A DNA stretch of 24,426 nucleotides, taken from the IMG/VR virus record IMGVR_UViG_3300029309_000077, positions 22,080-46,505 of that record, one strand, 5' to 3'. Under the pieces are notes generated by a model. That model was not told the origin of the DNA and ran no database searches. It saw nothing but the letters and a program-made list of their open reading frames with translations. The DNA comes from a virus. Both the position numbers and the translations under genes were made by a program. Below are positions 21,122 to 24,426 of the stretch, piece by piece; the first letter of the stretch is position 1; every line of letters begins with the position of its first letter.

Positions 21122-22760
21122 TATCGAATGTCTGCTCCTCGGAGACTTCAAAAAGTCTACCGGTGTCAGGATTATACCTGAGAGAACAAGCAAGTCCAGT
21201 ATCGCCTGTGTACCTAGATTTTAACACTCTTACTTTAGTTGTGTTAGCTTCTTCTGGATTCTCTGCTTGTTGATTACGTTCTAATGCAATAACACAATCA
21301 GACAGTTGTGCTATACCTTGAGAACCTTTTAAATGAGATAAGGATACTTCAACTCCATTCTCATGTCCTTTGTCTCCGTTTGCTCTACGTAAGTGAGACA
21401 CTAAGAACATTCCTACTCCTGTTTCTTCAACAAGACTTCTTAATCTGTTCATCAATGAATCTATACCTCTACGTTCATCACCTTCTGTCATTACGTTTAC
21501 AAGCATGTGTAAGTGGTCTACTACAATCCATTTACACTGACAACCAACTATGATGTACCTAAGTTTAGAAAAGATTTCTTCTATATCTGTTGCTCCTAGA
21601 TGAGCATGAATGAAGACTCTGCCTTTCTGTATAACATTATCAAACATAGTTTGCAGTTGTTCGTCTGAATATTTATCTCTAGTTTCGTTTAAATAAATTC
21701 TGTCATTGGCTTCTATTGATATAATACCATCTGCAGTTCTTAGCCAGTTCTCTTCAAGAGCAACGATACCTACATTATCTTGTGTATTCTTAATTAGCCA
21801 GTGTTCTAACTCTCTAGTTACTGAAGACTTACCAAGTCCTGTACCGCCTGTCAGAGTTACTAGTTCTCCTCTTCGCATACCGTAAAGCTTTTTATTTAGT
21901 CCTTCCCAAGGATAGGCTATGCTTTCTTTTACTTCTCTGTTTAGCCATTCGTCTTTCTTAGCTGATAAATCTAATATACCTGATGGGGTATAAGTCTTTG
22001 CATCCCACCAAGCTTGTGTAAACTCAGCAAACTTCTTTTGCTTGAGCATATCATTAGCGTCTTTGAAACCATTAGGTAGTGCCATGATTCTTACCTTTCC
22101 GGGTTTAATAATCCTAGCTACTTTCTTTGTGGCTTCTCTTCCTGCTTTATCATTGTCAAAACATAAGACTACATTCTCAAATGATTCAACAAACTCTATG
22201 CTTTCTCGGATATCTTTTACTGCTCCTGCAGAGCCAGTCTTAATAGATACGACTGCATACTTACCTTGAAACAGCTCGTGAACTGCCATCGCATCGCATT
22301 CGCCTTCAGTTATTGTCAGATACTTACCGCCTTTGTTACGATAAAGTTGTTCACCAAACAAACCGGTACCTTCATAAGTACCATTGAATAGAAACTGTTT
22401 GTCTTCTATACGTCTTGTTTTAGTGCCGACTATTTCTGTGCCATTGAAGAATGGATAGATATGCTTAATAGTCTTACCTGCTAAGTCTTTTACAACTCTT
22501 ACACCAAACTTACTTGCAGTTGCTTTTGAGATACCTCTGTCTTGTAAGTCATCAAAGATTCCTGTGTATGAATTTAAAAATGTACTGCTGTGTTTCTCTA
22601 CTGTTTCTTCTGGCACGTAGTCCTCATCATATTTAGGGAAACGAGTAGAACAACTAAAACACCAAGCTGAGCCATCCGCATTCATTGATACGGGGTCAGA
22701 ACCGCCACATTTCTTACAGGGTAATTTGTGTTTTACAAACGTGCTTTTACGTTCTTCCAT
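21105..22760 (-). CDS. Bifunctional DNA primase-helicase, T7 gp4-like
   Basis: 551 aa. Zinc-binding domain with C15-x2-C18 and C34-x2-C37. TOPRIM primase core with Glu152 (TEGECDAMAV) and Asp202/Asp204 (CFDNDKAGREA). RecA-like helicase with Walker A at 305-312 (GGTGLGKS), a catalytic Glu near 336-337 (VALEENW), Walker B (WIVVDHLHML), and the H4-like loop GSQGIAQLSD. The C-terminus is acidic and ends in Phe (EQTFDNEFDF), as in T7 gp4, whose tail contacts the polymerase. The ATG has GGAG 5 nt upstream. Just before that lies a perfect 11-bp inverted repeat, so translation or leader processing may be regulated. A full-length zinc domain indicates that priming is retained. Confidence 0.95.
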   Translation of the reverse strand: MEERKSTFVKHKLPCKKCGGSDPVSMNADGSAWCFSCSTRFPKYDEDYVPEETVEKHSSTFLNSYTGIFDDLQDRGISKATASKFGVRVVKDLAGKTIKHIYPFFNGTEIVGTKTRRIEDKQFLFNGTYEGTGLFGEQLYRNKGGKYLTITEGECDAMAVHELFQGKYAVVSIKTGSAGAVKDIRESIEFVESFENVVLCFDNDKAGREATKKVARIIKPGKVRIMALPNGFKDANDMLKQKKFAEFTQAWWDAKTYTPSGILDLSAKKDEWLNREVKESIAYPWEGLNKKLYGMRRGELVTLTGGTGLGKSSVTRELEHWLIKNTQDNVGIVALEENWLRTADGIISIEANDRIYLNETRDKYSDEQLQTMFDNVIQKGRVFIHAHLGATDIEEIFSKLRYIIVGCQCKWIVVDHLHMLVNVMTEGDERRGIDSLMNRLRSLVEETGVGMFLVSHLRRANGDKGHENGVEVSLSHLKGSQGIAQLSDCVIALERNQQAENPEEANTTKVRVLKSRYTGDTGLACSLRYNPDTGRLFEVSEEQTFDNEFDF

Positions 22761-22775
22761 TCTATCTCCAATGGT

Positions 22776-22814
22776 CTAGACTAGGGAAAAAACTAAGGGA
22801 AAACCCTAGTCTAG
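22776..22814. promoter_or_regulatory. Perfect 11-bp inverted repeat in the leader of the primase-helicase gene
   Basis: CTAGACTAGGG (22776-22786) and CCCTAGTCTAG (22804-22814) are perfectly complementary, with a 17-nt loop. On the - strand the hairpin ends about 5 nt before the helicase Shine-Dalgarno, in the only real gap (22761-22822) between SSB-side genes and helicase. A T-run (TTTGTTTTTT) flanks it on the + strand side, which makes it look like an intrinsic terminator for antisense transcription. In the sense direction it could be an RNase III-type processing site, a translational hairpin or a protein-binding operator. Confidence 0.6.
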
Positions 22815-22822
22815 TTTGTTTT

Positions 22823-23080
22823 TTAAGATTTGTCTTCTTCGACAATCTCTGCTTCAACTACTTCTGTCTCTGGCTCAACGATTGATTCAGGACTATCTTC
22901 AAGCAACCTTTCTAAGTTTGCTCTGTGAGTAGCTGAGGCAAAACTTAGTGCTTCAGTTACAGTATCTAAATTACCTACCTTAGAAATTATAACTCTAGCC
23001 TCTCCTTGCTTTGCCTCGTCTGTAATCTTAGTAACATCATAAATTACTTCGCCATCGTCTTTTTTTACTGTAATAATCAT
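22823..23080 (-). CDS. Small acidic protein of unknown function, coupled to SSB
   Basis: 85 aa, MIITVKKDDGEVIYDVTK.... The N-terminal 40 residues look like a small beta sheet. A helix follows (VTEALSFASATHRANLERLL, about 40-60), then a very acidic, Val/Glu-rich tail (VEPETEVVEAEIVEEDKS). The ATG directly follows the SSB stop (TAAATG) with GAGGAG upstream, so the two are translationally coupled. The acidic tail, like those of SSB and helicase, might contact the replication machinery; that is speculative. Confidence 0.7.
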   Translation of the reverse strand: MIITVKKDDGEVIYDVTKITDEAKQGEARVIISKVGNLDTVTEALSFASATHRANLERLLEDSPESIVEPETEVVEAEIVEEDKS

Positions 23081-23497
23081 TTAAAACTCCTCGCCATCTG
23101 CTAACAGTTCTTCACCATCTGCAGAACGATATTCAATTAAATCTACGACCTGTACAGCTTGTAAGTCTAATCCCTGATAAGGACCATACTTACCTTCACC
23201 TGAGTATTCATTGAACTGTACTCTGACCTTAGAACCATTACCCACAGCAACATTTATTTCTTGCTTGTCTTTATCAAGAAGTCTAGGTGCCGGTCTAGTC
23301 ACTCCGTTTGGACCATTCACTTTTCTCTTGATAACAACTGCAGGACCTTCATCGTGCTGTTTTATTTTATGTCCACGAGAGGCAAAATCATTTGCTATTT
23401 CCTCGTCAACAATTAAATCAACTGTATACATAGGTTCAAATTTAGTATTAGGTGTAGTAATACTTGCCCATTTTACAGTACCTTCTAGTATTGCCAT
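23081..23497 (-). CDS. Single-stranded DNA-binding protein, T7 gp2.5-like
   Basis: 138 aa. Beta-rich OB-fold-like body (LEGTVKWASITTPNTKFEP, YTVDLIVDEE, VAVGNGSKVRVQFNEY, GPYQGLDLQAVQVVDLIEY), as in phage gp2.5-type SSBs, and a C-terminal acidic tail ending in Phe (LLADGEEF). In T7 the same tail contacts polymerase and helicase. It is shorter than T7 gp2.5 (232 aa). Strong Shine-Dalgarno AAAGGAGGT 7-8 nt before the ATG fits the high expression expected of an SSB. It is upstream of primase-helicase and polymerase in the same direction. Low overall identity to T7 is likely, so the call rests on fold pattern, tail and context. Confidence 0.8.
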   Translation of the reverse strand: MAILEGTVKWASITTPNTKFEPMYTVDLIVDEEIANDFASRGHKIKQHDEGPAVVIKRKVNGPNGVTRPAPRLLDKDKQEINVAVGNGSKVRVQFNEYSGEGKYGPYQGLDLQAVQVVDLIEYRSADGEELLADGEEF

Positions 23498-23631
23498 GTA
23501 AAACCTCCTTTGGTTACAAATAAATTAAGTGAGAGTTTTGAGCTAACCACTCTCAGAGCTATGGAGAAAACCAAACCTAACACATACATGAACGGAGATA
23601 GAGGGCTTATGGTTCGTGTTAAATTACTCAT
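23485..23631 (-). CDS. 48-aa single-TM protein overlapping the SSB start
   Basis: ATG at 23629-23631 overlaps the stop of the preceding gene as ATGA, a classic coupled start, with AAAGAGAT upstream. The frame encodes MSNLTRTISPLSPFMYVLGL, a TM helix (about 12-29), then a basic tail, and ends at TAG 23485-23487, 13 nt inside the SSB gene. It occupies a gap of 130 nt that otherwise holds no gene. Function is unknown; a membrane-targeted early protein is possible. Confidence 0.5.
   Translation of the reverse strand: MSNLTRTISPLSPFMYVLGLVFSIALRVVSSKLSLNLFVTKGGFTWQY
23530..23555 (-). other. 7-bp stem-loop ahead of the SSB gene
   Basis: TGAGAGT (23530-23536) and ACTCTCA (23549-23555) form a perfect 7-bp stem with a 12-nt loop. 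On the - strand it is followed by a moderately T-rich stretch and then the SSB ribosome site. It could be a weak terminator or a leader structure, but it also lies within the small 48-aa reading frame. Support is limited to the base pairing. Confidence 0.3.
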
Positions 23632-23816
23632 GTTAAAATCTCTTTGAATGTTACTAGACCATTAGCCCAAAGTTCTACGAAATAGTTATCTTTAATTCCT
23701 CTGACTGAGTAACAGATTTTATTCTCATACCAATCAGTGAAATGTTCATCACTATAATCAACGAACCTCTTGTATTCATCTTTAGTTAACATTTTGGATT
23801 CTGAAAAATATAACAT
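23628..23816 (-). CDS. Small aromatic-rich protein of unknown function
   Basis: 62 aa, MLYFSESKMLTKDEYKRFVD.... Rich in Tyr, Phe, Trp and Asp/Glu; the C-terminal part (CYSVRGIKDNYFVELWANGLVTF) looks like a small beta sheet. The ATG at 23816 is 4 nt after the preceding stop; an internal ATG at 23792 is an alternative, and neither has a strong Shine-Dalgarno. Translationally coupled to the following 48-aa gene by ATGA. Small acidic proteins of this type are common early phage gene products that bind host targets, but no target can be inferred. Confidence 0.6.
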   Translation of the reverse strand: MLYFSESKMLTKDEYKRFVDYSDEHFTDWYENKICYSVRGIKDNYFVELWANGLVTFKEILT

Positions 23817-23820
23817 AATT

Positions 23821-24426
23821 TTAGTTTACCACAACTTTAATTGGGATACTACAATTTTTTGAAAATTGTTTTGTTGTCGCAAACGATAAGACATACTCAG
23901 TAACTTTTCTTTCTAAGTTTGCAGGAATATTTTTACTGTACTGCAAGTCAATTAAATTATAATTATCTACGGAGTAACTAACAGTAAACTCTTGAGTCTT
24001 TCTGAGTTTAACCTTTTTAATAAAATTACTTAAATTATTTCCTGCTCTGACACAAGAGTAATCTATTGATGATTTTGGTTCTGGTACATACTCTGGAGCA
24101 TAGTCCTCTTCTGTTGGTACAGACATAGTAGCCATGCTTTCTTTTTCTCGCAGTATCTCATCCCATGCGGATTGTATTTGTTCTTCTGTTTGATGAGTAT
24201 GCGGATGATTGTGTTCATGTTTATGTTCTCTGAACTCAGTTTGTAATTCATAAAACATTTCCAAGAACTCATCGTTGTTAGCGATAAACTCAGACAAGGC
24301 TCGTTCCATTGACCTAACTTTTTGATTGTCTACCTGTTGTTTATCATCCATCACATAGCCTTCTATGCTTATGATTTTACTACCATTTTGTGCAATAAGT
24401 TGATTGTTATTAACTACTGCAACACC
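23821..24426 (-). CDS. Unknown protein with a His-rich cluster, probably 5'-truncated by the window edge
   Basis: The frame is open from the edge to TAA at 23821-23823 (about 201 codons visible), and the other two frames near the edge hit stops, so the gene may begin outside. An ATG at 24351 with AGAAGG 7 nt upstream is an alternative start (176 aa). Features: an acidic helical segment (VRSMERALSEFIANNDEFLEM, shortened here), a His-rich cluster of six His in eleven residues (HKHEHNHPHTH) that could bind metal, an acidic Pro-containing linker (EEDYAPEYVPEPKSS), and a C-terminal basic/beta domain with two Cys. I do not recognise the family. Confidence 0.55.
   Translation of the reverse strand, partial: GVAVVNNNQLIAQNGSKIISIEGYVMDDKQQVDNQKVRSMERALSEFIANNDEFLEMFYELQTEFREHKHEHNHPHTHQTEEQIQSAWDEILREKESMATMSVPTEEDYAPEYVPEPKSSIDYSCVRAGNNLSNFIKKVKLRKTQEFTVSYSVDNYNLIDLQYSKNIPANLERKVTEYVLSFATTKQFSKNCSIPIKVVVN

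Noticed and set aside
22776-22820. Inverted repeat read as an intrinsic terminator of the - strand operon
   Set aside because: The T-run follows the stem on the + strand only; in gene direction the stem is followed by a ribosome site, so it is kept as a regulatory structure instead.
23578-23621. TAACAC/GTGTTA inverted repeat as an operator or terminator
   Set aside because: Only 6 bp with a 32-nt loop inside a small reading frame; expected by chance in AT-rich DNA.
1-24426. tRNA genes, CRISPR arrays, IS elements, integrase or attachment sites
   Set aside because: No cloverleaf-like segment, regularly spaced direct repeats, transposase or recombinase motifs were seen, and the window is almost fully coding.

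Overview
The window is a piece of a tailed (podovirus-like) phage genome. It is visibly AT-rich, with tightly packed genes, many 1-30 nt overlaps and almost no intergenic DNA. The replication genes are T7-like: a gp2.5-like SSB, a gp4-like primase-helicase and a gp5-like DNA polymerase. The virion genes include a large ejection protein with a C-terminal lysozyme. AT-richness and a class I ribonucleotide reductase are typical of phages of marine streamlined bacteria (SAR11 or OM43-like hosts). That host is an inference; nothing here proves it. No integrase, repressor, tRNA, IS element or CRISPR array was seen.

Layout. Positions 1-14342 are all on the + strand and form the late module. In order they are: the end of an upstream gene, a small structural-type protein, a TM/coiled-coil protein, a block of five internal-virion/ejection candidates (657-10321), a lysis-like cluster with a three-TM holin candidate (10305-11342), and then a curli-like secretion cassette. 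That cassette is a CsgF homologue, a CsgG outer-membrane lipoprotein pore, a secreted curlin-repeat protein and a secreted FecR-domain protein (11314-14244), followed by a 28-aa membrane peptide. Positions 14343-24426 are all on the - strand and form the nucleotide and DNA metabolism module. Read in the direction of transcription it runs: unknown genes, SSB, an 85-aa acidic protein, primase-helicase, DNA polymerase, two PD-(D/E)XK-type nuclease candidates, a DUF3310 protein, NrdA, a zinc-ribbon protein, two small genes, NrdB and a small terminal gene. The two modules converge with their stop codons directly abutting (14342/14343).

The most interesting part is the curli-like cassette. In bacteria CsgG (pore) and CsgF (surface adaptor) export curlin subunits to form amyloid fibres. 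Here the pore, the adaptor, a curlin-type substrate and a FecR-like protein sit in a phage late operon directly behind the holin candidate. The whole lipoprotein signal peptide of CsgG is overprinted on the 3' end of csgF, and the whole signal peptide of the FecR protein is overprinted on the 3' end of the curlin gene. The FecR protein itself ends in curlin-like strand-turn motifs. Plausible roles are assembly of an extracellular fibre by the infected cell (aggregation, virion tethering, superinfection effects) or outer-membrane permeabilisation at lysis. The sequence alone does not decide between them.

Other points worth a look are a 22/11-residue repeat in the 697-aa virion protein, a perfect 11-bp inverted repeat in the leader of the primase-helicase gene, acidic tails ending in Phe shared by SSB and helicase, a T7-type Tyr in the polymerase O-helix with a reduced thioredoxin-binding region, and several small genes under 60 codons.
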